From the NCBI GenBank assembly GCA_025765615.1, contig JAIVFJ010000036.1, positions 186,001-250,000 of the forward strand: a stretch of 64,000 nt of DNA, in the 5' to 3' direction. This document shows, one piece after another, positions 43,918 to 61,322 of this stretch. How positions within the stretch are numbered: position 1 is the stretch's first letter; each line of letters begins with the position of its first letter. The stretch comes from Zopfochytrium polystomum. Lineage: Eukaryota > Chytridiomycota > Chytridiomycetes > Chytridiales > Chytridiaceae. The notes below the pieces were generated by a model. It saw only the letters and a program-made list of their open reading frames with translations. It did no database searches and was not told the origin of the DNA. The position numbers were made by a program, and so were the translations under genes.

Positions 43918-46900
43918 TCAGGCAGACGGTACATATTTGCCCAGAATATCAATGTTGATGGACTCAAACCCGCTGTCCAACCGGACGATACCGTCCGAAC
44001 CGTCCAAGCCGATAAGCTCGCCTAGACTCCCGCGGAATCTGCCGCCAAGAACTTTGATCATGTTCTTTCTTGCAGGCGTAACAGGCTGCAGGCTGTCGAT
44101 CGGAACAGACAGAACGTCACGTGAGTCCGTCTGAAGAATTATGCGTGCAACCCTTGACGGTTCAAGCGCCCTGACAACACCAGTTTTTCCGTCGTACGCG
44201 CCATCCCTGAAATTTCGATTTGGCCTGATCATGACTTCAATGTCGTTGGTAAGCCAATCTTCCTCTGCGTCTGTTCACGACAAGCAAACAGTTAGTTTTC
44301 TCATTTCAAAAAGAGGAATCAACCCGCGACAATCGCAACGCCTGCTCCAACAAACCTCGTCCTTCTCTAGTAGCAGGGGTAAACGTGTCGTGAGAGAGCG
44401 GCGTTGATGCGAACGGCGTCATCGGATTAAATGGAGTAGACGGATTTAACGGCGTGGCATGGCTGATGCTGGTCATGTTAGGATAAGCGCCCGGTGTTTG
44501 CGGAACACCATAAGCTCCGGGTGTTTCGGGAAGGTACGGGGAGCTCTGGTCGGCAAAAGGCTGCGGCGTGCCCGGGTTGAACGGCGTTTCCGGGTTCGAC
44601 CCGTCTGACCTAAGCAAACGCGTGTTCGAATACATTAGGAAAAGGTGCTGGGCGGGCGAAACTGGAAACGGACGAAACACAAACCTGCGCGAAGGCTGCT
44701 GAAACTCTGAGCCGGTCGGCCGCGCTGGTGTTTTGCTGCCAGCGTCCCAGACACTGTCGCGCGCCGGAGTTCGACTGCCGGCCTCCCACGCGGGTGTGCG
44801 GCTCCCCGCCGGCGTTCGGCTACCGGAGTCCCAGGCAGGGGTTCGCGACCCGTCGTACGGGTTCGGAGTCCGTCCGCCTGCTGCTCCTCTGTGCATTGGT
44901 GTTCGTGAAGACGAGGAGGGATGAAGGGGTGTCATGCTGCCCGATCCGTAAGACGAGGAGGCGGAGTAATTGTTGAAGGAACTCGTTGGGCGCGAGGTTG
45001 AGCCATGGACGCTCAGCTTCGCTGAGTCAATGGTGATCGTTCGGTTATTCGTGTGGAGCTCCACTCTGGCGCCATTCGCGGTCACGTCTTTGACGATTCC
45101 AATATACCCTTTGTAAGGGCCCCCAGTGATGGTCACGGTGGCAGCTATTAGGGGGTCTCTCCCGCCTCGACCTCGCCCTCGCCCTCCCCCGTCGAATCGT
45201 GGTCCTAGGTCTGGTTTTCCAGACTGAAACTCGTGTTAGCCTGGAAAACCAAAAACAGGCCAAAACTCACGTTTGAATTGACACCACTGAGGAGAGATAT
45301 CATGTTCGCTTTTGCGACAAACAGTCCCCCATTTTCAATAACCTCTCGCGATTGGATAAAAACAAATGATCTGAATACGTGAATTACTGCGCCTCGACGG
45401 GGTCCAATCGAGTTGTCGTTAACAACGACCTGGTCACCGGCTGAAACGGCTCGGCCGCTGGAGTCTGAAGCAATAGCACGTTTCCGATCGATCTTCCTCA
45501 TGATCTGCTGGGCTTTGATTTTGACAACGTTTCCGAATTGGTTGAGAATGCTGAGGACGTCTTTTTCGATTTTGACAACGACGCCGACATCCTGGGGGCT
45601 TAAGAATACAGTAAGCACGCCAGCGCAATGCTAGGTTATCGAACTAACGTGATTTGTACAACGTCATTGACGTCAAATGCCACCAATTGCGCGACTCCTG
45701 TCGTGACATCGCTGGCACCTTTCAGGTGCCGGGCAAACACCTCAATCTATGCGGACAAATTAGTAATCGACTCCTCTCACACCATGTTTTCACGAACCGG
45801 CTTCAAAGATGAATCCGAGAGGAGCGTGACAATGTTGTTCAGGATCTTGATCACCAGACCTGTTTCCCCGGCGTGCGCTCCGCTTATCACTTTAACATGG
45901 TCTCCTTCGTCGAAACGCTTGCGCAAATCCTTCACATCAAATTTGATGGAGCCCACTTGAGTGGCGACCGTGGCGATTCCATTATCGATTGATATAATCT
46001 TGCCAGTAGAGTCCTTCATTTCCCCCGAATCACTTCAATATTGTCTCCAATACTAAGATCGTCGGCCGCATTTTTCGCCGCGAGGGAGTTCAGGTCAGCC
46101 GTTCTTTGATTGAGGGACCCTCCAGAGAACTTGCTTATTTCCTCAAGCGTAGGGTTGATGTTCTGGACGTCCAACGTAGCGATCTTCAAATCTTTCTCCA
46201 GGTATCCGTCGCGGTCGAAGAAGTCGTTTTGGTACACGTAGCCTCCACGCTTTGTGTCTTTTCTTTGGCCAGGGGCCTGGTCGGGGTGGAAAAGCTTCTG
46301 CGGGGGGACTGGGCCTCCTTTCTTTCGCTTCTCACCCCCAAGCTGTGGGCGAGCTGTGAAATCGATTCGAGGTATCATCTTTACACGAACTTCGGAGCCT
46401 GCATCGATAATTTCGATAACCTTACTGCATTGTAAGTTGCAGCTTTTAGGATTTAAAGAAAGTTGTGCCCACCTTGGCCAAATCTCCGGCGTATTTGCCC
46501 TTCTTTACACGAACCCAGGCACCTTCCTTCAGCTCGGAGCTGATGCCCCTTATTCGCAGCGATGCAACCATATCATCGATGGGAACAACCTTGACCGTCT
46601 GCGCGTATATACCACTGATGTTCTCGATGGCTTTCTGAACATCCCCCAGCCGCTTCGCCTCAATGTAAAGATAGCCGGGAAGATTCTCACGGGTGAACGC
46701 AGACATAATCGCCATTTCATCCATGAATTCCGTCTCAATATACTTTCGGAGGATCTGGATGCAGATATCTCTTTCACGGCCTTGCTGCAGATTTCAAATG
46801 TCAAAAGCAGTCGGAGAGCATCGCAACGCGAACCTTGCAACGGACCAACCACAGGTTGGGGTCGTTAATAGATGGCAGCAGCATGTGCTCGGCAACATGC

Positions 46901-47424
46901 TCGCTGTCTCCCTGATAACCAGTTCGCTGAGATCTGCTCTTGTGCTTCTCCACCAGCTCCCGAGCAGTGGCCTCTGCGTCAAATTCGCGATCGTTTGGTC
47001 TCATGATATCCACTTTGCGGTACGTTCCGTAGTCGATGTCCTGGGCGATGGGTTCCTCTGGTTCGCCCCCAGCTGGCAAAAAGCGACAGGACCGAGTTGG
47101 AAAGGTGCCTTTCGTGATACGACTATCTCACCCTCGAACTCCTCGTCAGAGAACTCCTCGCTATCGCCGTCTGAGTCGACAATGGCAGCATCGTCGATGA
47201 AAGGGTTATGGGCTCGTCCTTTCCGTCGCTTCTTCCGGCCGGGTCTCTCCTCCTCTTCATCTGTCAAGGTATTGTTGTCAAGAGGCGCGGCAAAACCCAA
47301 AGCTGGAGGGCGATCAAAAACCATCATCTTCCTCGTCCTCATCGTCTTCATCGTCATCGTCCTCGCGATCGTCCTCATCGCGTTCGTCGTCCGAGACCAG
47401 ATCGCGGTCGTCCTCGTCGTCCAT
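43918..47424 (-). CDS. SPT5: Transcription elongation factor SPT5
   Basis: Spt5, with Spt4, forms DSIF on elongating RNA polymerase. The start at 47424 opens an Asp/Glu-rich N-terminus (MDDEDDRDLVSDDERDEDDR). A 61-nt intron then joins it to EEEERPGRKKRRKGRAHNPF. The NGN domain contains FMDEMAIMSAFTRENLPGYL and IYAQTVKVVPIDDM, followed by KOW modules (KEGAWVRVKKGKYAGDLAKV; GDHVKVISGAHAGETGLVIK; AGDQVVVNDNSIGPRRGAVI; ITGGPYKGYIGIVKDV; and a last one near 44000-44100). The CTR lies at about 44700-44960 with repeats of the type GSRTPAW, the target of kinases such as CDK9/Bur1. It ends at 43918 and converges with CDC25. Confidence 0.95.
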
Positions 47425-47465
47425 ACCAGATGCGCTGTAAATTCTTCACAATGAGAGAGTGGTAT

Positions 47466-49197
47466 TTATTGAGTGGGATTGCTCCTTGTCAGACGAAGGC
47501 ATTTGAGCGTGTCAGCCAACGCCGCCACTGTTTCGCGCACATCCTGGAAAGTGCAATAGAGGGGCGCAGGTGAAATCCTAATAACGTCCGGCCGCCGCTC
47601 ATCCGCAATAACCCCACGCAAGGACAGCCCCGTAAAGATTTCCCTCCATCGTACCCTCATCAAATAGGAGGCTCAGCTGGCAACCTCGCTCTTCAGGCTT
47701 CCGTGGGGTGATGATTTTGAACCCTGGGTTGGGACCAAGCTGATCCAGCAGCAACTCCAGGTAGCCAGTTAACAGGAGAGACTTCTGCCGAAGCGCCTTG
47801 ATGGAAGTTTTCGCGAAAACTTGGAGGGATCCCAGCAGAGAAACGGTCGAAACGACCGACGGATTTGACAACCGGTACCCAAGCGCTCCGGGAACGGCGC
47901 GAAAAACGTTGTCCATGGCAAACTTGCTTGACGGGTCCGAGCCCCACCATCCCGAAAATCTAAAACCAATAATTAAGGCGAGCGTCTCAGCAGCGAGTCC
48001 CATACCGTGGGTATGAAGTTATTGCATGTCGTTCGTGAACGAATGCACCCCCTTTTGCAGCGTTAATGTATGCCCATAAAGATTACGCGACACTGTACGT
48101 ACCAATACCTCCTGGCCCTGCATTCAAGTATTTGTACGTGCACTTGACAGTAGAATGAGTCAAACACAGAATGAGTGACCAGGAAGCTTACCCAGCAGGC
48201 AAAATCGACGTTCCATTCGTGAAGCTCAAGCTCGACATTGCCGACGGCGTGCGCAAGATCGAATCCAACCACAGCACCCTAAGTCAAAGAGAAGTGTTGG
48301 TGCATAGGATGTCCATAATCAGTAATGTCTACCTTGGCGTGGCCGGCGTCAGTAATACGCTTGAAGTCGAACCGTTGGCCGGTGTAAAACTGAACACCGC
48401 TGAACAGCACCAAAGCGGTCGAATCCCCTTCCCGCTCGATGATCTCTAGGATATCTTCTGTCCGGAGTGTGAACTCTCCGTCCCTTGGGTGGACCTCGAT
48501 GATCGCGTCCTTGGGATCAAGTCCATGGAACTGGACCTGAGATGAGAAGGCGAAGTAGTCTGAGGGAAATGCCTTTGCTTCCATGATGATCTTGAAGCGA
48601 GTGGCGGTCGGTCGGTAAAAGGAAACCATCATAAAGTGCAAATTCGCTGTGAGCGAGTTCATGATCGCAACTTCACTAGTTTTCGCTCCTGTTTGTGTGT
48701 GAAAAGCATTCAAACCGGTGAATCAGATGTACACGGGCTTACCGACGATCTTTGCACTCTCTTCAGTAACTGTGTCATCAATGCTGACCCAAGGCCGTCC
48801 ATGAGGATGGTCGAAGTGCGCGTTTACTCCACTTCATAGTGATAGGTTAGCTAACCCGATCGAGTCATCAATGCACGTACCGCTCTGCCCATGCATCCAG
48901 CTCTTCGTTCAGTAGTTTTCGGGTGTTTTTTGGTTGGAGCCCAAGTGAATTTCCTATCATGTAGACACAGTGCTGGTCTCCGGCTTCACCAAACGCGGCT
49001 GCCTCGGTGATCAGGCGACCGTCGAGCTCCTTGGTCATGTTCTTGGCGGTGTTGTGAATGGAGCGTTTGGTGGGGAACTCGAACTCGCTCCGCAGATCCA
49101 AGTGGCGAAGCTCATCCACGTTCTCGTCGAGGTATTCGGCGAAGGCTTTTGAGTCGAGGGAAAGGCCCTGGGAGGCAGCGAGGGCGTTGAAGTCCAT
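47466..49197 (-). CDS. BNA5: Kynureninase with a probable one-base frameshift
   Basis: Kynureninase is a PLP enzyme that cleaves kynurenine or 3-hydroxykynurenine in tryptophan breakdown and de novo NAD synthesis. The start at 49197 gives [20 protein letters not shown]. Motifs are [35 protein letters not shown], then across a short intron [15 protein letters not shown] with the PLP lysine, and GAFVHERH and FSGWWGSD. The C-terminus [20 protein letters not shown] is in another frame: the change falls in 47637-47660 between [11 protein letters not shown] and EIFTGLSL. No intron fits there, because any usable acceptor would remove conserved residues. It is either a sequence error or a recent disabling mutation. 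Confidence 0.9.
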
Positions 49198-49540
49198 AGT
49201 AGGCGGTCGTGGGTGCGGGGCTGGTGTTTGGTTTGTTCTTTCTTTCTTGCTCCAGCTCGAAGTCGTGGCTCTGTCGCCTTATCTCTGTCCCATTGTGGCA
49301 CCCTCACACAGCCGATCGCGGAATCCGCTATTTTGTTTCCATCCCTTTTCTGCTTTCGGCTGAAATCTCTGGTCCCAATCCCGCGCGGGAATTTGAGATT
49401 CCCTGCGGAACGACGCACCGAGCTGGACGGCTCAGCTATGGTAGGGAACGAAGGGCCAGGAAGTGTGATAGATGCGCATATGTATTGAATTGAGGTTGTC
49501 GTAGTGAAAGGAACGAGAAGAAAAGGGACAAAAGACACCA

Positions 49541-50546
49541 CTAGACGGACGGTTCGCAGGTGTCATCTGTGTCGCCGTCGCCCTCATCTTCCACGTCCTT
49601 GTTTGTCAAGGAAATACTGTGGAAGTTGGGATAGACCATGGTGTTGGAGACCAGGTTACGTACTTGCTCTATAATGAACTTCTCAATTTTCTCCACGTTT
49701 TTTAACACTGGTGGTGTTGTCAGCGATATCTACGACACATGGCGATGCCCCGTACCTTGTCGCGTTCGGTCACCAATTTCAGAGTCTATGCTCATATCAT
49801 TCAAAAGCCTACACGCTTTTAGCACCTTGGCCTCCTCAGCCGAAGTGGACTAACCCGTCACCGGGCTGACCCATCTCTTTGAAGCAAAAATTGATCTTAT
49901 TGCCCAGATAGCAGATTATAGCGAGTGCTTCAAAAAAAAAAAAACAGACTGTCAGCTCCGTGGCGGTAAGACGAGGTCTCATACCGGTGAAAGAGAATCG
50001 AGTGAGAGTCAAAGTCAACGGTAGGGTAATAAAAGCTGGGGTCGGCTGGTTGATTATCAGCTCAGTTGAAAGGGAAACTCGCATGTTTCCTTTGTACTCC
50101 AGATATATCTCCATCTGCACGTCCGAATCCCGTTTCATGGCCAGCACGTAACGATTGGCAACTTCATCAACAAGCCCATCCAGCCATGCAGCATTAACCG
50201 CAAGCGACATTTCCTCCGCCACTCTTAGCTCCTCCACATGCAGATCGAGCCGATCGTCGGTCTCGACACGGCCACTGCTGACAGCGGCATCGAGCAGTCT
50301 GCGAAGGTTGGCTGCGGTTGGCGACGCGAACACATCAATATCGTCGGGTTGGTAGAACTCTGGTGAAGGGTCGCAGATGTCGCGGATTTCAACCTCGGGG
50401 GGAACATCGCCGAATTCGAGCTCGTTGACGTGCAGCGGGCCGATGAATCCTGGCCGGTTGATGGATTCGAAGCGTTGGGTGAGCCATCCCTTGGCTTGCG
50501 CCCTGACCTCGTCGTCCAGAACAGACCAGTTGATCTGGAATGACAT
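49541..50546 (-). CDS. MDM12: ERMES complex subunit Mdm12
   Basis: Mdm12 is a lipid-transfer SMP-domain protein linking ER and mitochondria with Mmm1 and Mdm34. The start at 50546 gives MSFQINWSVLDDEVRAQAKG, the expected N-terminus; a Met 19 codons upstream is less likely. The SMP domain reads PGFIGPLHVNELEFGDVPPE, IRDICDPSPEFYQ, EIYLEYKGNMRVSLSTELII, then LAIICYLGNKINFCF after an intron. The final exon (about 49541-49700) is NVEKIEKFIIEQVRNLVSNT with an acidic tail ending CEPSV, stop at 49541-49543. It is divergent from the glycosyltransferase gene. Confidence 0.95.
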
Positions 50547-50614
50547 GGAACTTGTGGAGGGGAGGTTTGGCGGCTTTGTGGAATTGTCGTGATTCTGGCC
50601 CACCTACAGGTTAG
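50547..50614. promoter_or_regulatory. Short divergent promoter between MDM12 and the glycosyltransferase
   Basis: Only 68 bp separate the start codons of the two genes. No TATA box is evident. Confidence 0.45.
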
Positions 50615-53182
50615 ATGAAGTCTCAGCGGTGGTGGAGACGCTCCCTCGCCCGAATATCTCTTCTTGCTTTGGGGGGATGCATAGCCATTGTGTTTACTGG
50701 ACTAATTCGACGAGCAGCAGTCGAAGACGATGGTAGCAAATATGCAGTCTTGCCCGTTCCTCTCTATCCGGAGACCAGATTGTCGAAAATAAGCTGCAAG
50801 TGGGATGCTAAGACTTGCCTTGTCGGAAACCTTTATTACATCAATGGGGAGTTCCACGCGTACGTTGGGTCTGAATTCAACTCCACCGGATGGGACGACT
50901 TCCGAGTACATGCTGGAATCGGCTGGGGGTCCGCCGTATTTCATTTCGTCCCCGACGAAACGGCAGCGGCAAACGAAACAGTTCGAAGCAACGCTGTCGA
51001 CGGTGTAGACAATAGAACGAGAATCGCCATCGACGATGAGACCGCAAAGGAGCTGCATTTGAAGTCACAGTTGATTCCGGTGTTCTTGCACCTGACCCAG
51101 GCGCCGCTGTTGTCTGAACTTCCCCGCGATCTTCAATATCGAATGGAGCCAACCGTATTCTTCTCCGTTCTTTGGCCGAATCTGTTTCGAACTTTGTACG
51201 CCGGGATGGCAGCATTTGAGACGCTTCTCAGCTACAAGCTCCTTTTTGCTGGCCACTACAGTATGATTCTTATGGACAAGGATCCCAAGCCCGAAGCATT
51301 TTTTGATCTTCTGCAGGCTGTAACACCAACGCCGATACTATGGCGAGATGAGTTGACGAACACACTATTCAAAGGCGCCGCTCTTGGTTTAACAAGAGAT
51401 GCATTAATAGCAGAGATTGACCTAGAGCGCGGCGAAGAATGGAGGTTTCATGAGCGAAGGGAGGCTTTCAGCCTCTTTTGCAACAGCCTTAAACAGAAAT
51501 TGCTGCACAGGACCGCACAGGGGAAACCGCGGCTGGCCCCGCAGGCACGAGGGTCGCAGCAGCTCATTCGACGGGTCTTCGCGAAAAATCCGCGTGTGAC
51601 GCTCGTTCTTCGGGACGGAAATCTTCGGAAGATCTTGAATGAGGACGATGTGATAAGAATGCTGAAAGCACTCCCCATCCATCTGTCGATTCACCGCTTC
51701 GGTCATGTCTCCTTTACAGACCAGGTCAGGATTGTGGACGGAACAGATATTTTGATTTCAATGCGTGGGGCGGCTCTCACGCATATATTATTCATGCGCC
51801 CCAACTCGTTGGTTATCGAGTTGTTCCCTCTTGAGTTCCACAAGTTCGTGTACCAAAACCTAGCGAAAATTCTCGGTATCAACTACATGTACTGGCAAAA
51901 CAACCGCCCATCTCAGACCAAGTACAATTGGGGCTACGTGAACGACCATCGTTTGACCGAGATGCCCGAGGAACGTGTGAGGAGGTTGCCGATCGACTGG
52001 TATAACATGGACTCGAAAAACTTCTGGAGAAATCAAGACACAATGGTTAACATCGCCGAACTTTCACACGTGGTGAACTCATCTTTGGCGATTGTAGGCG
52101 GGACGAAACCACCCCAACGATACCTCATGTTTCTCCCGTGGGAGCAACTCAATAATCAGTTGATAGGCTTCAAAAGTGCTTGTGCCGTTGCAACATTTCT
52201 TAATCGGACGCTTGTACTTCCTCATCTCGGACACCGTTCGACCGGAGACTATGAGAAAGGAAGCCTGTTTTCGGTCCGCAACTACACTTGGGCGACGATG
52301 GAAAGATATTTCGACTTAGAGCATCTGCAGCGGCTACCTTGCGAGATCATCACAATGGGAAATTTCATTGCGTTGAATGCTGGAAAAAGCGTCGGAAACC
52401 TTCGATACCACCATCTAGGACCAGAAACATCCGATCGCCAGCTGACGGACTACTTCAAACTAGTCGTGAAACTTCCCTTTGATCGCGTCGTGTACGACAA
52501 CGCGTACCTCGCTCTCTCGAAGCGGCAAATTCTGAAGCTTCATGGGGGCGACGAATCCCGTATCCTGGCTCTCGGCTCTATGTTTTGGTACTACAATTTC
52601 GCTAGCGCTCTCCAGTTGCCACCCACCAACTTCCAAAGCCACCTCGGCAACCCCTTGTACCGGCAGATTGAGTCAGGTCTCGTTATCAGCGAGAAGGTGC
52701 GTGATGCCGCACGAGCGGCATTGGCAGGGTTGCACCTGCATGAATGCGACGTCGTTGCGATTCACGTCCGCAGAGGAGATTATTGGCACAAATGCAACAC
52801 ACTAGTATCTCCGGCAAACTTTACTCACGAGGACTCTTTGAAGATGAAGGCTCGGTGCTTGACGAGCACACCGTACATTCAAATGCAGTTGGCAGACCAC
52901 TTTTCGCTTCCTTCCAACAAAACACTCTACATAATGACAAATAATGGTACCGACTTAAGCGAGTTCAAATCATTGGCCGGAAACTGGCGACGGGTGATGT
53001 TTCAGCAAGACTTACTCCCTTTTCTGCCCGCCAATTTGGAGTTTGACCCAACCGATTTGTCACTCTTAGACCAAGTTGTTGGCTCTGAAGCATCGTTATT
53101 TTTTGGTAATCTTCATAGCTCGTTTTCAAGACATGTGTTTGAAAAGCGGGAATTGAGTGGGAAAGAGTTTGTTGTCATGTAA
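50615..53182 (+). CDS. Two-domain Golgi/ER glycosyltransferase: GT61-like plus O-fucosyltransferase-like
   Basis: This is a single uninterrupted exon of 855 codons, unlike its intron-rich neighbours. A short cytosolic N-terminus and one membrane segment (about residues 12-32) make it a type II membrane protein. Residues about 150-420 look like a GT61 enzyme (EOGT/POMGNT2 type), with RVTLVLRDGNLRK, FTDQVRIVDGTDILISMRGA and LTHILFMRPNSLVIELFP. Residues about 505-850 look like a GDP-fucose protein O-fucosyltransferase, with MFLPWEQLNNQLIGFKSACA, FLNRTLVLPHLGHR, VVAIHVRRGDY (nucleotide-sugar binding Arg) and a C-terminal FFGNLHSSFSRHVFEKRE. Several N-glycosylation sequons are present. Both parts are remote family matches by motif. 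Donor and acceptor are unknown. Confidence 0.8.
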   Translation: MKSQRWWRRSLARISLLALGGCIAIVFTGLIRRAAVEDDGSKYAVLPVPLYPETRLSKISCKWDAKTCLVGNLYYINGEFHAYVGSEFNSTGWDDFRVHAGIGWGSAVFHFVPDETAAANETVRSNAVDGVDNRTRIAIDDETAKELHLKSQLIPVFLHLTQAPLLSELPRDLQYRMEPTVFFSVLWPNLFRTLYAGMAAFETLLSYKLLFAGHYSMILMDKDPKPEAFFDLLQAVTPTPILWRDELTNTLFKGAALGLTRDALIAEIDLERGEEWRFHERREAFSLFCNSLKQKLLHRTAQGKPRLAPQARGSQQLIRRVFAKNPRVTLVLRDGNLRKILNEDDVIRMLKALPIHLSIHRFGHVSFTDQVRIVDGTDILISMRGAALTHILFMRPNSLVIELFPLEFHKFVYQNLAKILGINYMYWQNNRPSQTKYNWGYVNDHRLTEMPEERVRRLPIDWYNMDSKNFWRNQDTMVNIAELSHVVNSSLAIVGGTKPPQRYLMFLPWEQLNNQLIGFKSACAVATFLNRTLVLPHLGHRSTGDYEKGSLFSVRNYTWATMERYFDLEHLQRLPCEIITMGNFIALNAGKSVGNLRYHHLGPETSDRQLTDYFKLVVKLPFDRVVYDNAYLALSKRQILKLHGGDESRILALGSMFWYYNFASALQLPPTNFQSHLGNPLYRQIESGLVISEKVRDAARAALAGLHLHECDVVAIHVRRGDYWHKCNTLVSPANFTHEDSLKMKARCLTSTPYIQMQLADHFSLPSNKTLYIMTNNGTDLSEFKSLAGNWRRVMFQQDLLPFLPANLEFDPTDLSLLDQVVGSEASLFFGNLHSSFSRHVFEKRELSGKEFVVM

Positions 53183-53374
53183 GGAGAGTGCGGCCGATCT
53201 GGACAAGGCTGGCAAGAAGAGGTATGTTGCGATGGGTTATGGCTTTTGGAATACAAACTTCAATTTGAAAAATAAAACGTGACTGCACACAAATCGTCAC
53301 ATAATCCAACTCGACCAAAGAACATAGTATCAATTGACTCAAGCAAGGTAAAAGGATAGGTGTACGACTAAGAT

Positions 53375-55134
53375 CTAGTAAAACTCGCGGTCCGGAAGTA
53401 CAATTGGTGCGACAAGGGTCCATCTGTAAAGTCAACAAAGACCAGCTCAGCTATAGGTAGAATTAGAGAGAAACCAGTCTACTCACGCATAAAGGAGGAT
53501 AACGACCCAGCTTTAAAAGGAACGATGAGTACGAGTGAGGATAGGATAGGTGGAGCTGGCTTACCCTGACACAATTTTGACCCATACGGCCGCCCAACCT
53601 CTTCCTACAACAGCAGTATTCTTGCCGGGCTCAATCGTTACAGTATCCCACTGGTTAATCAATTTAGTCAAACAGAATGAGATGAGCCGATATGTGATCA
53701 CTCACGTTGGTTATCAACGTTGCAAGATAGCAGCTCGCCAATAAAAAGATCAAGTGGAAAAACGAGTAGCTATACTGCACACCCTCTTTTTCGTCGTCTA
53801 CGGGACCTTCCGCTCCATCTTCGTCATCCAGAGCAGAGCTTGGCAGAGCTCCCGACTCGACGGCACCGCGGACATGATCTGACATAAGTGGGACCCCACC
53901 TTCATCCGACATCATCGAGCGGCTTAAGACTGCTGCACGAGAAGTGCTGTAGGCCAACGCGACAAACGTAAGAATGGACCCCATGATCAGTGCCATATTT
54001 TTGGTGCTGTCGCTTTCGCTGAGAGGGTTGCAAACCGGCGCAGACCCGTCGTCCGGCTGGGGCTCGCTTGAAAGAGCACTGGCCACTAGGTAGGTCGCAT
54101 ACACAGTAACCATGGCTGCTTGTGCAAGGCCAGACTTCGGATTAACCTCTTGAACGGCGGGTGCAATTGATAGAACGACGGCAAGGAAGCAAAGAATCAA
54201 ATTGAACGTGATGAAAAATGTGTTGAGCTGGCACGAATTTCCAGCGAACCAGGCGTAAAGAAAGCCGGTGAGAACGATGACGCCAGCGAAAGCACCAAAC
54301 GTGACGGTAAGCAGAAGCGCCAGATATTTCTTATCTTCAGAGGACTCCCACCACTCTGTTCTTAAAGCGTAAAACTCGCAAAGTTCGAATGACAGACACG
54401 CTCACCTAGCAGAGTCTCGCTGAAAGAATACGCGAAGTCGATCAAGAGGACGATTTGAACAAGGATGAAGAGAACCGCTCCTGGGACGTCAATGTAACGG
54501 CCCCATCCCGCGAAGAAGGTGTTTGGGATGAAAAAGGCGGCGACGATGAAAGCGATCCAGCCCATAAACTTGAATGCCCAATACCCATTCTGAACTCCCG
54601 ATCGCCAATCCCGGCTTGAGCTCACGCCGTACATGAACCCAGAAAGAATCGCATGCTGTCAAAGGAAATGTGCAGTGGCGATGAGATCAGACGTCAAAAA
54701 GTCTGGAGGGTACCGACAAAGATGGTGTTCGCAAAGCAGATTCGATAAACCGATAAGACCCTGACGGCAGCGAAGATCTGGTCAGATTGTTCGATCCTCG
54801 CCAAATCCGCCCATCGCTATAAAACTAACCCATAGCAAGAGCCCTGAGGACAGTTCAACTTCAGATAGCCGAACGAGATCTCCGCCAGTTTGCGTTCTGC
54901 CCAATCCGACATCATTACCTATAAACGGAATCAAAAGGTCGCTCTGATCAGGATCGCAGGGGCAGATGGCGGATATACCCAGGACAGAATGGACGTAAGC
55001 GTGAACATGAGAGCGTATCCAACGCGGGAGGCGGTGGAAGTGCGGGAACCACATGCGTTGAAGCAGCAGTTTAGCGCAGTGCGGCCGAAACAGCAGGCCA
55101 GGTTGGCTCCCAATGAGGCGATCAGGGAGGCCAT
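53375..55134 (-). CDS. Serinc/TMS membrane protein
   Basis: Serinc proteins are multipass membrane proteins (10-11 helices) implicated in serine incorporation into lipids and lipid scrambling. The start at 55134 gives the family signature MASLIASLGANLACCFGRTA and LNCCFNACGSRTSTASRVGY. Later exons encode successive helices. One near 54362-54634 has YWAFKFMGWIAFIVAAFFIP and VPGAVLFILVQIVLLIDFAY. The next (53664-54200) has MALIMGSILTFVALAYSTSR and a cytosolic acidic loop, then YSFFHLIFLLASCYLATLIT. The last coding exon is WTLVAPIVLPDREFY, stop at 53375-53377. Intron borders in 54640-54930 are approximate. Confidence 0.92.
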
Positions 55135-55522
55135 TGCGTTCAGGCAAACTTGTCAACGGTTACCACTGCTCCTTTTTTTTCATGGTGCCATTTGTGGCAC
55201 AGAAGAGAAAGTCTCAACACCCAATGCTGATGGGCCTGCAAGATAAATTTAAAAAGTTAACTTCTCTTCCGGTGATTTCCGTTTCAAGTTCAGCATGGCA
55301 CAAGCGCTAGAGTAAGGAGCTTCCACCGCCAAGGAGGAACGGAACTACAGAGCAACGTCAGTCCAGCAACCGCGGGATAAGCCCCCAAAATAGTCGTGCC
55401 CATAGTGGTGAGTTCATCCCTCCCTTTCCATCCCCAGACACCCCCTTCTCTCGGGGAGCTTTTTACATTGACCAGGCCTCCCCACTTTCTTGGTTTTTGT
55501 AGTTCGCTGATGTATTGTACAG
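55135..55522. other. Intergenic region between RPC1 3' end and Serinc start
   Basis: Nothing coding is seen in these 388 bp. They should contain the Serinc promoter and the RPC1 terminator, both for minus-strand transcription. Confidence 0.5.
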
Positions 55523-61145
<5,623 letters not shown>

Positions 61146-61322
61146 GTCGGCGGACTTGTCAAACCGTTTCCTCCCCCAAAGGCCTGCTGGCTGTATGAAT
61201 GGCAAAGGGGAAGGTCCAAAACGGCACGAGAAAACAGGACGAATGGAGTTCACAACTTCGCCTCCTTTTCACGAGATGAAAGCCAATCACCCACAAATAT
61301 GAACACATGCAGCAATATTTAT

